Origin: Terriglobia bacterium
GTDB lineage: Bacteria > Acidobacteriota > Terriglobia > Bryobacterales > Bryobacteraceae
Assembly: GCA_020073365.1 (NCBI GenBank)
Contig: JAIQFL010000077.1
Location: forward strand, 1 to 37,798
Direction: 5' to 3'
Length of the DNA stretch: 37,798 nt
Part shown: positions 16,301 to 23,857 of the stretch, in pieces
Layout: each line of letters begins with the position of its first letter
Numbering within the stretch: the stretch's first letter is position 1
Notes under the pieces: model-generated
Seen by the model: only the letters and a program-made list of their open reading frames with translations
Told to the model about the DNA's origin: nothing
The model's database searches: none
Program-made: the position numbers and the translations under genes

Positions 16301-16696
16301 ATTGATATCGGGCTGCAGAACGCGCTGGCTAACGTGACGGGCAAGCCGGTCATGCCCGAAACCGTCACCTGCTGGTTCTACGCCTCCAAGAATGCCGGAT
16401 GCGGAGGAATCAGCGGCACCGACGCATTCGCTACGCCGCCGCTCGGTGTCCTCGGGAACACGGGACGCAACAACCTGCGCGGCCCGGACACGCGCGTCTT
16501 CGATTTCTCGCTGGATCGTACTTTCTACATCACCGAGGCCAAATCCGTTCAGTTTCGGTGGGAGGCCTTCAATCTTTCCAACACCGTGCAATTCGGGTTG
16601 CCCTCCACGAATTACAGCGGCGGCACGCCGGGAGTGATCACGTCGCTGGCGGGCGATCCGCGCATCATGCAGTTTGCCCTGAGGTTCAAGTTCTGA
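13362..16696 (+). pseudogene. Oar-like TonB-type outer-membrane receptor, interrupted by a one-base frameshift
   Basis: Read across one frameshift this is a receptor of about 1,110 aa, the usual size for Acidobacteria. A signal peptide is followed by a carboxypeptidase-regulatory domain (VNTASLTGLVKDPSDAVI to GSYEISVEKQGF), a plug domain (GFNVHGVRSLQNNFILDGVD; PYSAEYGRNPGAAISVVTKG), and a barrel ending in MQFALRFKF with the expected terminal Phe. The first frame stops at 14718-14720; homology continues without loss in the -1 frame from about 14705. One more G in the GGGC at 14705-14708 would restore GTASSSQGRQQLTAYQ. I chose GTG 13362 because AGGAGG lies 10 bases upstream. It lies 2 bp before the sugar-binding lipoprotein gene and probably brings the same ligand through the outer membrane. 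This may be a real mutation or a sequencing error. Confidence 0.88.
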
Positions 16697-16698
16697 CG

Positions 16699-17601
16699 AT
16701 GCGATGTAGAGCAGCGCTCGCGATTGTGAGTGCGTTGCTGATGCTGTCCTGCGGCCGGGGCAGCAGCGCTCACAAGATCGAGATTGTGCTGGTCACCAAG
16801 GCACTCGACAGCGAATGGTGGCAGCGTGTGAAGTCCGGCGCTGAAGAAGCGGCCCGTGCCGAGCCTGACGTCCGACTTGTAGTGGTGGCGCCGGAGCGCG
16901 AGGTCAACATCGATCAGCAGGTGGCTATCCTGGAGGACCAGATCACCAGGGGCGTCTCCGCGATTGCCGTCGCGCCCGCCGGCGCTTCCGAAATCGTCCC
17001 GGTGCTTGAGAGGGCCAAGGCGGCGGGAATCCCGGTGATCGTTTTCGACACGGATGTAAATTGGGCGGGAAAGCTGAGCTTTGTCGGTTCCGATAATAAG
17101 CATGCCGGCCAACTCGCCGGAGACTACATCGTGAAACTACTCGGCGAAAAAGGCAAGGTCGCGGTAATCCGCGGCATCCTCGGGGTCTCGACGCACGAGG
17201 ACCGGCTGGCCGGATTTCGCGAGGCAGTTGCCAAGGCGCCGGGAATTCAGTGCGTTGCCGTGCAGCCCGCCAACAGCGAACGCGCGCTGGGCATGTCGGT
17301 AATGGAGAATCTGCTGACCACCTACCCGGACTTGAAGGCAGTCTTCGCCACCAACGACCAGATGGCTCTGGGAGCAGTAGAGGCAATCGCCGCTCACAAT
17401 CTCGCCGGCAAGGTGGCCGTAGTGGGCGTAGATGCCACCAGCGAAGGCGTGCGCGCGGTACAGGATGGGCGCCTCGCAGCGGATGTCGCGATGCATCCCG
17501 AAGCGTTGGGCGGCAGCGCGGCGAAGGCCGCCATTGCGGCTGCCAGGCATCAACCGGTGGCTGCGAAAATCGAGACCGGTGAATCGTTAGTCACGAAGTA
17601 G
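16699..17601 (+). CDS. Sugar-binding lipoprotein of an ABC importer (RbsB-like)
   Basis: This 300-aa periplasmic binding protein starts with MRCRAALAIVSALLMLSCGR, a signal with a lipobox-like LSC. The type-I binding fold follows: IEIVLVTKALDSEWWQRVKS, then VDIDQQ-like VNIDQQVAILEDQI, the hinge strand IPVIVFDTDVN, FVGSDNKHAGQLAGDYI, VIRGILGVSTHEDRLAGF, and AVFATNDQMALGAVEAI. These match ribose/galactose/xylose-binding proteins of the Peripla_BP_4 type. The start codon lies 2 bases after the receptor stop, so it depends on the receptor transcript; no separate ribosome site is obvious, which fits translational coupling. With the receptor frameshifted, polarity could lower its expression. The ligand is probably a monosaccharide or related small polar compound. 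Confidence 0.9.
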   Translation: MRCRAALAIVSALLMLSCGRGSSAHKIEIVLVTKALDSEWWQRVKSGAEEAARAEPDVRLVVVAPEREVNIDQQVAILEDQITRGVSAIAVAPAGASEIVPVLERAKAAGIPVIVFDTDVNWAGKLSFVGSDNKHAGQLAGDYIVKLLGEKGKVAVIRGILGVSTHEDRLAGFREAVAKAPGIQCVAVQPANSERALGMSVMENLLTTYPDLKAVFATNDQMALGAVEAIAAHNLAGKVAVVGVDATSEGVRAVQDGRLAADVAMHPEALGGSAAKAAIAAARHQPVAAKIETGESLVTK

Positions 17602-17618
17602 CTGACGCACCAATGTGG

Positions 17619-17638
17619 GACAGACGCTTTCGTCTGTC
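17619..17638. repeat. Palindromic intergenic repeat, GACAGACG type
   Basis: GACAGACG-CTTT-CGTCTGTC is a perfect 8-bp stem with the same CTTT loop as the element at 10104; every difference between the two stems is a compensated G/A and C/T change. It lies 18 bases after the binding-protein stop, inside a 238-base gap, and may attenuate transcription between the binding protein and the ATPase. Confidence 0.75.
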
Positions 17639-17697
17639 AACCCGGCTCCCAGTCTCAGCCCAGGGAGCGTTTCCGCCACGTGCCCCACCGTTTGGAT

Positions 17698-17727
17698 TTG
17701 ACAATTCCCGCCGGCTCCCCATATCCT
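17698..17727 (+). promoter_or_regulatory. Sigma70-type promoter for the ATPase/permease genes
   Basis: A perfect TTGACA (17698-17703) is followed after 18 bases by TATCCT (17722-17727). Transcription from here would give a leader of about 105 bases before the TTG start at 17840. The ATPase and permease would then be expressed independently of the receptor and binding protein. Confidence 0.55.
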
Positions 17728-17839
17728 GAACACATTTGTCAGGATCTCCGGCGCGCATGCCACGAACTTTCAACACCGCCACTTGCTGTGACACCATTGA
17801 AGCGTTCGGCCTGCGATCCGTGCGAATCGGGAGGACGCT

Positions 17840-19294
17840 TTGAGCCTCCTGGAACTCGAAGGCATCACAAAATCATTCAGCGGCGTACGAGTGCTCGATC
17901 ATGTCGATCTGGACGTCCGTCCCGGGGAGATCCACGCGCTCGCCGGTGAAAATGGTGCGGGCAAATCTACGCTCATGAACATCGTCAGCGGTGTGATGGC
18001 CGCCGATAGCGGCCAGATGCTGTGGGAAGGCCTCCCCGTCCGGCTGCGCAGCCCCCGCGATGCCATGGATCTGGGGATCAGCTTCGTCCATCAGGAGCTT
18101 GCCCTCGTCCCGCAGTTGAGCGCCGCTGAGAATATATTCCTGGGCCGCCATCCGTCAGCGCGCGGATGGGTGCGCTGGCGCGACATTCACCAGCAGGCGA
18201 GCGAACTGTTCGCCTCATTGGGCCACCCCATCGACCCGCGCCGTCCGGTTGGGGACATGAGCCTGGCTGCGCGCCAGTTGGTTGAAATCGCCCGCGCACT
18301 GGCATTTCGCGCACGCCTGATCATCATGGATGAACCCACTGCCCCGCTCACCGACCAGGACGCCGGATGCCTGTTTCGCACCCTCCAGAACCTGCGCCAG
18401 CGAGGCGTCAGCGTAATTTATATTTCTCACCGGTTGGGGGAGATTTTCCGGATCTCCGATCGCGTAACCGTCATGCGAGACGGCCGCCGGGTGCTGACCG
18501 AAGACACTGCCCGGATGAGTGAAGGGGCGATCGTGCGCGCGATGGTGGGAACGGAGCTGAAGGAGCGCCTGGACGTTCGGCCCCCCTCCGATGCCACAGC
18601 CACCGAGGCGATTCGCATCGAGGGATCGGTTGACCTCACCGTCCACCATGGCGAGATCGTCGGCCTGGCGGGGCTCGCAGGCGCAGGCAGGGCGAAACTC
18701 CTCGAAGGGATTTTTGGAGCCCGCCGGCACGGTGCGGGACGCATCTCTGTGAATGGCCGGGCGGTCAGTATCCGGACCCCGATCGATGCCATCCGCCACG
18801 GCATTGCCCTCGTCGCGGACGACCGCAAAACCAAGGGACTCGTCCTGAACGCCTCGCTGCGCGACAACATCGCACTCGCCGGCAGCCGGCAAGTGTTCAT
18901 CCAAGCTGCTCATGAGAACCGTGTCGCCGCGCGGTTGGCGGGCGAGTTGCGTATCAAGTGCGCGGGACTCGACCAGGCTGTCCAGTACCTGAGCGGCGGG
19001 AATCAGCAAAAGGCGGTGCTGGCCAAATGGCTGTTCGCCGGCGCGCGCATATTTCTGCTGGATGAACCTACCCGCGGCATCGACGTGCGGTCCAAGGCGG
19101 AGATTTACGACCTGGTGCGTGCTCTGGCGCGGGACGGAGCCGCTGTTCTGATGGCATCTTCCGAACACGAGGAGCTTCTTGGGCTGGCGGATCGCATCCT
19201 GGTCATGCACCGGGGCCGCATCGCCGGTGGGCTCCCTCGAGGGGAAGCCAACGAAGAGAGGATTGTGCGGCTGGCAACCGGGGGTGTGAGTTGA
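17840..19294 (+). CDS. Sugar ABC transporter ATPase (RbsA/XylG/MglA type)
   Basis: This 484-aa protein carries two fused nucleotide-binding domains, as expected for the CUT2 class of sugar importers. In the first, Walker A is GENGAGKST (36-44) and Walker B is LIIMDEPTAPL; the signature is MSLAARQL in place of LSGGQ-like. In the second, Walker A is degenerate (GLAGAGRAKLL), which is normal for this class, the signature is LSGGNQQK, and Walker B is IFLLDEPTRGID. It energises the permease encoded next. The start is TTG 17840, chosen because GGGAGGA ends 4 bases upstream and the protein then begins at the usual point (SLLELEGITKSF). The stop overlaps the permease start by 4 bp (TTGA). Confidence 0.94.
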   Translation: MSLLELEGITKSFSGVRVLDHVDLDVRPGEIHALAGENGAGKSTLMNIVSGVMAADSGQMLWEGLPVRLRSPRDAMDLGISFVHQELALVPQLSAAENIFLGRHPSARGWVRWRDIHQQASELFASLGHPIDPRRPVGDMSLAARQLVEIARALAFRARLIIMDEPTAPLTDQDAGCLFRTLQNLRQRGVSVIYISHRLGEIFRISDRVTVMRDGRRVLTEDTARMSEGAIVRAMVGTELKERLDVRPPSDATATEAIRIEGSVDLTVHHGEIVGLAGLAGAGRAKLLEGIFGARRHGAGRISVNGRAVSIRTPIDAIRHGIALVADDRKTKGLVLNASLRDNIALAGSRQVFIQAAHENRVAARLAGELRIKCAGLDQAVQYLSGGNQQKAVLAKWLFAGARIFLLDEPTRGIDVRSKAEIYDLVRALARDGAAVLMASSEHEELLGLADRILVMHRGRIAGGLPRGEANEERIVRLATGGVS

Positions 19295-20277
19295 ACGCCG
19301 CCTCGCCCGATATTCCCAAAGCCCGGGCCAGCCCGATGGCGCTGCTGCAGCGCCTCGGTCCGCTGCTCGGACTTGCGGCGCTGTCGGCCGTCCTGGGAAC
19401 GCTATCCGATCGTTTCCTGACGCTCGACAACCTGATCAACGTCTTTCGCCAGTCGTCCGTGAATGCGCTGCTCTCGCTCGGCCAACTCGTGGTGATCATT
19501 ACCGCCGGAATCGATCTTTCCGCCGGGTCGATTCTCGGGCTTTCCTGCGTAGTGGCGGCGCTCCTGTTGAAGTGGGGCGTCCCGCCGGCGGTCAGCCTGA
19601 TGGGCGCTCTGGCTCTCGGTTCGGCGCTCGGCGCCACCAACGGCGTACTCCTCACCAAGCTGCGGCTTCCGCATCCATTTATTCCGACGCTCGGTATGAT
19701 GAACGTGGCTCGCGGGCTTGCGCTGGTGATCTCGGGTGGCTTTCCGATTTCCGAACTACCCTCCGGCTTTCGTTTCTGGGGCGCCGGCTCCCTCGCAGGC
19801 GTCCCGGTGCCCGTGATCATAGTGGCTCTCTCATGCGGGCTGTTTCACGTTTTTCTGACCCGCACCACCGCCGGCCGCGATGTCTACGCCATCGGTGGGA
19901 ACGCTCTGGCGGCCCGGCTATCGGGTGTTCCCGTCGACGCGCGGCTGATTCTGGTTTACGCACTCAGTGGTCTCATGGCGGGCACCGGAGCCATCGTTCT
20001 GGCGGGCCGCATGAATTCCGGCTTTCCGCTGGCAGGGGTGGGCGCTGAGCTTGACGCGATCGCCGCCGTGATCATCGGCGGCGCGAGCTTCTTCGGCGGT
20101 GTGGGGACCGTGGGCGGGACCCTGCTGGGAGCGCTGATCATGGGAGTCCTGCGGAACGGGCTGAACCTGATGAACGTGAATGCCTACTGGCAGACCATCG
20201 TAATCGGGGGCGTAATTGTAGTCGCGGTGTGGGTTGACGCGGTGAGAAAGCGGGCCGCCGAGAGAAGGGCGAAATAA
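19291..20277 (+). CDS. Sugar ABC transporter permease (RbsC type)
   Basis: This 328-aa inner-membrane protein has about eight to ten hydrophobic segments and the BPD_transp_2 signatures: SLGQLVVIITAGIDLSAGSI (74-93), PTLGMMNVARGLALV and a conserved GTVGGTLLGALIMGVLRNGL near the C terminus. It forms the membrane channel for the RbsA-like ATPase. The start is TTG at 19291, overlapping the ATPase stop as TTGA, a strong sign of translational coupling. The tail is basic (RKRAAERRAK), as expected for a cytoplasmic C terminus. Together with the upstream genes it completes a four-gene uptake locus from outer membrane to cytoplasm. No sugar-processing enzyme is adjacent to name the substrate. Confidence 0.94.
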   Translation: MNAASPDIPKARASPMALLQRLGPLLGLAALSAVLGTLSDRFLTLDNLINVFRQSSVNALLSLGQLVVIITAGIDLSAGSILGLSCVVAALLLKWGVPPAVSLMGALALGSALGATNGVLLTKLRLPHPFIPTLGMMNVARGLALVISGGFPISELPSGFRFWGAGSLAGVPVPVIIVALSCGLFHVFLTRTTAGRDVYAIGGNALAARLSGVPVDARLILVYALSGLMAGTGAIVLAGRMNSGFPLAGVGAELDAIAAVIIGGASFFGGVGTVGGTLLGALIMGVLRNGLNLMNVNAYWQTIVIGGVIVVAVWVDAVRKRAAERRAK

Positions 20278-20430
20278 CAGAGCGCTAACCGCCACCCCTG
20301 GCCCGCGAAAATGGAAAGGTCGATAGCCTGCACAATGCCAAATAACTCCTGCCTGAATCGGACAGGGGATTTCGTCCCTGGATCTCGCTACAGTGTATAG
20401 TGGCTCAGACGTGGGAACAAGGAGGGGGCA

Positions 20431-21333
20431 ATGCCGCTGCGAAAGATGGGGCCGGTGGGCGCCGTCGCGATGGCGATGGCGGTCGCGCAGAATCAACCGC
20501 TCTTGCCGCAGAACTCGGTGACACATGTATCCGAGCACGTATACGCGATCGTGGGTTGGCCGAATGTCGGCATCATTGTGGGCGATCGCGCGACGTTGGT
20601 GGTGGACACGGGAATGGGACCGCGCAATGGCGCGACCGTGGTGAAGGAAGCGCAGAAGCTGGCCAAGGGTCCGAAGCTGTACCTCACGACCACGCATTTC
20701 CATCCCGAGCACGCTTCAGGCGACGCGGCCTTTCCGCCGGGCACGATCCTGATTCGACCCGTCGTGCAGCAGGAGGAATTGCAGGCACGCGGTGCGGAGT
20801 TTCTGGCGATGTTCAGCGGCCGTTCTGCGCAATTCAAAGAGCTTCTGCAGGACGTGAAGCTTCGACGCCCGGACATCGTCTTCGACCGCGAAGTGAAACT
20901 GGATCTCGGCGCGGTAACCGCGCGCCTTCTCTGGCTGGGTGCGGGGCACACTCGCGGGGACGAGGAGACTTTCGTGGAGCCGGATGGCACGCTGCTTCCT
21001 GGTGACATTGTGGAGAACAAGCTGGTTCCGAGCATGCCCAACGCGGATTCGAGCGTCAAAGGCTGGCTTGGCATGTTGGACCAATTGGAAGCCCTCCGGC
21101 CGCGCTTCATCGTGCCGGATCACGGAGCACTGGGCGATGGGGCGTTGATCGCCCAGGAGCGGACATTTCTTGCAGCATTGCAGGCCCGCGCGATGGAACT
21201 TAAGCGAAAGGGGACCAGCGTCGAAGAAGCCGGGAAGCTGCTGAGCGCCGAGTTCAAGGCCAGGTATCCGGATTGGGAGAGCATGGGCCCCGTGCCGAAC
21301 GTCGTGCGGCGCGTGTACGCGGAATCGCAGTGA
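20431..21333 (+). CDS. MBL-fold metallo-hydrolase, probably exported
   Basis: This 300-aa protein has the metallo-beta-lactamase fold with metal motif HFHPEH (89-94), followed by His173 (GAGHTRGD), Asp192 (LLPGDIVENK) and His231 (VPDHG). The usual HxHxDH reads HxHxEH; the Asp-to-Glu change is seen in some quinoprotein-relay and B3-like subgroups and alters the second metal site. The first ~25 residues (GAVAMAMAVAQ) resemble a weak export signal. The start ATG has AAGGAGG 5 bases upstream. TATAGT at 20396-20401 is a possible -10 element, but no good -35 is seen; the 153-base gap before it also holds the small hairpin ACAGGG-GATTT-CGTCCCTG-like sequence around 20362-20380. The substrate is unknown. 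Confidence 0.88.
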   Translation: MPLRKMGPVGAVAMAMAVAQNQPLLPQNSVTHVSEHVYAIVGWPNVGIIVGDRATLVVDTGMGPRNGATVVKEAQKLAKGPKLYLTTTHFHPEHASGDAAFPPGTILIRPVVQQEELQARGAEFLAMFSGRSAQFKELLQDVKLRRPDIVFDREVKLDLGAVTARLLWLGAGHTRGDEETFVEPDGTLLPGDIVENKLVPSMPNADSSVKGWLGMLDQLEALRPRFIVPDHGALGDGALIAQERTFLAALQARAMELKRKGTSVEEAGKLLSAEFKARYPDWESMGPVPNVVRRVYAESQ

Positions 21334-21365
21334 ACGCGAACCTGGATCGCCTGTGGCTAAATGTG

Positions 21366-21418
21366 GCGCAAACACCACTCGTGTTTGCCCCGTCGGCGGC
21401 TCAGCACTCGTGCCGACG
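21366..21418. repeat. Two palindromes between convergent genes
   Basis: GCAAACAC-CACTC-GTGTTTGC (21368-21388) is a perfect 8-bp stem with a 5-base loop. CGTCGGC (21391-21397) pairs with GCCGACG (21412-21418) around a 14-base loop. Both contain CACTCGTG, suggesting a duplicated unit. They lie in the 218-base gap between the converging MBL and S9 peptidase genes and may work as a bidirectional terminator. The rest of the gap holds nothing I recognise. Confidence 0.6.
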
Positions 21419-21551
21419 CATTTCGCACTCTTGACGCATGGTGCTTCGGGCTCAGAACGTCTACATGAGTGTCGACGCTGCACGCAAAAGTAGTGCGCCA
21501 CGGTCTCGGCCGGGCACCTGGCGTTCCGGAGCTATTGTGCGCCTCTCGCAG

Positions 21552-23639
21552 TTATTCGTTTTGGCTGCCGGCGGCGGTCGGTACTGAGGTTGACTTGCCC
21601 CCTTCCGTGCGCGCATACCTCTTGAACCAGCTCATCATGTAAAGCTGAGTGCGGATGAAATTCGATGGCTTTGAGGCAGTCCCGTGGTATTCGCCCTCGA
21701 ATTGCAGCAATTTCACAGGCACGCCGCGGACCTTCAGCGCTGCGTAGTATTCCTCGGTTTGCGGCATGGGTGTGCGGCGGTCGAGCACTCCGGTCATCAA
21801 TAGCGTCGGCGTCGTCACCTTGCCCACGGTCATTACCGAGGAATGCGATAGCCAGTCGCTCGGGTCTTCCCAGAAGGGCTTCTGGAAGAAGCTATAGGTG
21901 AAGAGCGGAATGTCGGTGTTGCCGGTCATGCTAAGCCAGTCGATGACCGGGCAGCGCACGGCGGCCGCCGCGAAGCGGTCGGTGTGGCCGATCACCCAGC
22001 TCGAAAGTACGCCGCCGCCGCTGCAACCCGAGACGAACATGCGCGTGGTGTCGATGAAGCCTTTGGCAACAGTGGCATCTACCCCGGCCATCAGGTCGTC
22101 GTAATCGGGCCCCGGATAGTTGTGGTCGATGCCGCCGGAGAAGGCCGTGCCATATCCGGTGCTGCCGCGCGGGTTGACGTAGAGGACCACGAAATCGTTG
22201 GCGGCGAAATTCTGGAACATGTAGTTGAACGCCACGCTGTACATGGAAAATGGTCCGCCGTGGATTTCCAGAATCAGGGGATACTTTCTCGTTGCGACGA
22301 AATCAGGCGGCTTCACAACCCAGCCCTGCACCTTCGCGTTGCTGCTGGAAGTGAAGTTGATTTCCTCTGTTTTTGCCAGGTGCATGCCCGCCATCAAGCC
22401 CGCGTTGACGCTGGTGAGCTTGGTTATTTCTCCGGGCCTGCGCAGGTTGTAGCGCACCACGTCGGGTGGATTCTCCAGATCGGTGCGCGTCCCCACGGCC
22501 ATCAGGTCGCTGGAGGCTGAATCCATGGTCAGCACATGAGCGCCGGTAGTGACTGGCTTCACGTCGCCGCCCGCAATGGCTGCGAACTGGACGTTGCGTG
22601 AGCCATGATCGTCGGCATCAAAGTAGATACCCGCCGAATCCGGCGCCCAGCGCAGGTTCAGGGGGTCGCGGTCGTAGTCGCCACTGATCTTCCGCATTTC
22701 ACCGCCGGCAAACGGGATCACATACAGGTCCGACACCGAGTGCGTACGCTTCGATTGCGGGTAACCGGTGAAGGCTACGGCCTTGCCATCGGGCGAAACC
22801 GCCGGGCGGCTCCACGAGCCGGGTTTGGCAACCAGTTCGCGAATGGCGCCCGACGCCATCTCGGCCACCAGCAATTCCGAGGTTTGATAGTGCAGATCGG
22901 CTTCCAGGCTGCGGTCGGCTTCGAATACGATGGCTCTGCTGTCGGGAGTCCAGTCCATGGGCACGGCGCCGCGCAATTCGCCTGCGCCTGCGCTCCACTT
23001 GCCGCTGGTGATCTGCCGGGGTGCGCCGCCATCGGCCGAGACGACGAACAGATGCGTATGCCCGTCTACGAGGAAACCCACCTGATCCTGGCGGTAATGC
23101 AGCGTTTCCACTACGCGCGGCGCGCCCGTCCAATGGGCCCCTTCGGGCGCGGCCGGCATGCTGATGCTCCAGGTGTCTTTTTCCGGCACGAACATGGAGA
23201 ACGCGATGGACTTGCCGTCCGGCGACCAGCGCGCGTCGGCGACCTTCTCGGTGGCGTGCGTGACCTGCGTGGCGGGGCCATCGGTATCGATCCAGCGGAC
23301 AAAGATCTGCGGGCCGCGCGGCTCTCCATCGCTAATGTAGAGGATGCGTTTTCCGTCGGACGACCAGCGGGGGTTCGAGCCTTTGGCAAGAAACCGGTGC
23401 TGGCTGCCATCGGCGTTCATGATCCAGAGCGAGGAATCCCACCGGTCCTCGATCTTGTTGGCCTGTTGGCGGGTGTAGACGATGCGCGCCCCATCTGGCG
23501 AAATCTGCGCATTGTTCACGCGCTCGAAATCAAAGTAATGATCGTTGGTGAGACGCGTGGCGGAGCGGGTCTCCTGGGAGGCGGCGGTGAACACCGCCAA
23601 TGATGCAAAGGCCGCCAACACGGTAAAACGAATTGTCAT
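21552..23639 (-). CDS. Exported S9-family serine peptidase (prolyl oligopeptidase/acylaminoacyl peptidase type)
   Basis: This protein of about 695 aa starts with a signal peptide (MTIRFTVLAAFASLAVFTAA). An N-terminal WD40-like/TolB-like propeller follows, with repeats such as NAQISPDGARIVYTR, NPRWSSDGKRILYI and DARWSPDGKSIAFS. The C-terminal alpha/beta hydrolase domain starts near residue 430 (YPLILEIHGGPFSMYS). Its triad is Ser at about 538 in SGCSGGG, Asp at about 616 in GVLDRRTP, and His at about 649 in EGEYHGT. The nucleophile elbow has Cys and Gly where many homologs have GGSYGG. It would cleave short peptides outside the cytoplasm. I chose the ATG at 23639 with GAGG 5 bases upstream; a GTG two codons earlier is possible. 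Confidence 0.92.
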   Translation of the reverse strand: MTIRFTVLAAFASLAVFTAASQETRSATRLTNDHYFDFERVNNAQISPDGARIVYTRQQANKIEDRWDSSLWIMNADGSQHRFLAKGSNPRWSSDGKRILYISDGEPRGPQIFVRWIDTDGPATQVTHATEKVADARWSPDGKSIAFSMFVPEKDTWSISMPAAPEGAHWTGAPRVVETLHYRQDQVGFLVDGHTHLFVVSADGGAPRQITSGKWSAGAGELRGAVPMDWTPDSRAIVFEADRSLEADLHYQTSELLVAEMASGAIRELVAKPGSWSRPAVSPDGKAVAFTGYPQSKRTHSVSDLYVIPFAGGEMRKISGDYDRDPLNLRWAPDSAGIYFDADDHGSRNVQFAAIAGGDVKPVTTGAHVLTMDSASSDLMAVGTRTDLENPPDVVRYNLRRPGEITKLTSVNAGLMAGMHLAKTEEINFTSSSNAKVQGWVVKPPDFVATRKYPLILEIHGGPFSMYSVAFNYMFQNFAANDFVVLYVNPRGSTGYGTAFSGGIDHNYPGPDYDDLMAGVDATVAKGFIDTTRMFVSGCSGGGVLSSWVIGHTDRFAAAAVRCPVIDWLSMTGNTDIPLFTYSFFQKPFWEDPSDWLSHSSVMTVGKVTTPTLLMTGVLDRRTPMPQTEEYYAALKVRGVPVKLLQFEGEYHGTASKPSNFIRTQLYMMSWFKRYARTEGGKSTSVPTAAGSQNE

Positions 23640-23670
23640 GGACACCTCGAAAGCCGGACTTCCGGGGGCC

Positions 23671-23676
23671 AGTATA
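23671..23676 (-). promoter_or_regulatory. Candidate -10 element for the S9 peptidase gene
   Basis: TATACT on the minus strand (reverse of 23671-23676) lies about 31 bases before the ATG, the right distance for a short leader. No clear -35 element is seen. The rest of the 218-base gap to the amylase stop holds only a short inverted repeat (GACACG/CGTGTC near 23709-23728). Confidence 0.4.
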
Positions 23677-23857
23677 CAACGAATGGAAGGTAACCGCTCG
23701 AAGGAAGCGACACGACATTGCCGTGTCTCGGCCAGGCAGGATTCCGCCCCGCCCGCACCGTGAGGCTGGCCGCCTCGTCACGAAGTTGGCCATCCGGCTC
23801 TCGGTCTCGGTGGCTTTCAACCTCCGTAGGTGCGACCAGCGATGAATATCCAACTGG

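Noticed and set aside
15203..16591. 462-codon minus-strand open frame inside the receptor gene
   Set aside because: The plus strand is clearly a TonB-type receptor barrel here; the opposite translation is Arg/Val/Glu-rich without recognisable domains.
14567..16696. Separate gene for the second half of the receptor
   Set aside because: The segment before 14705 in this frame is out-of-frame nonsense and there is no start with a ribosome site; homology joins it directly to the upstream frame, so it is one broken gene.
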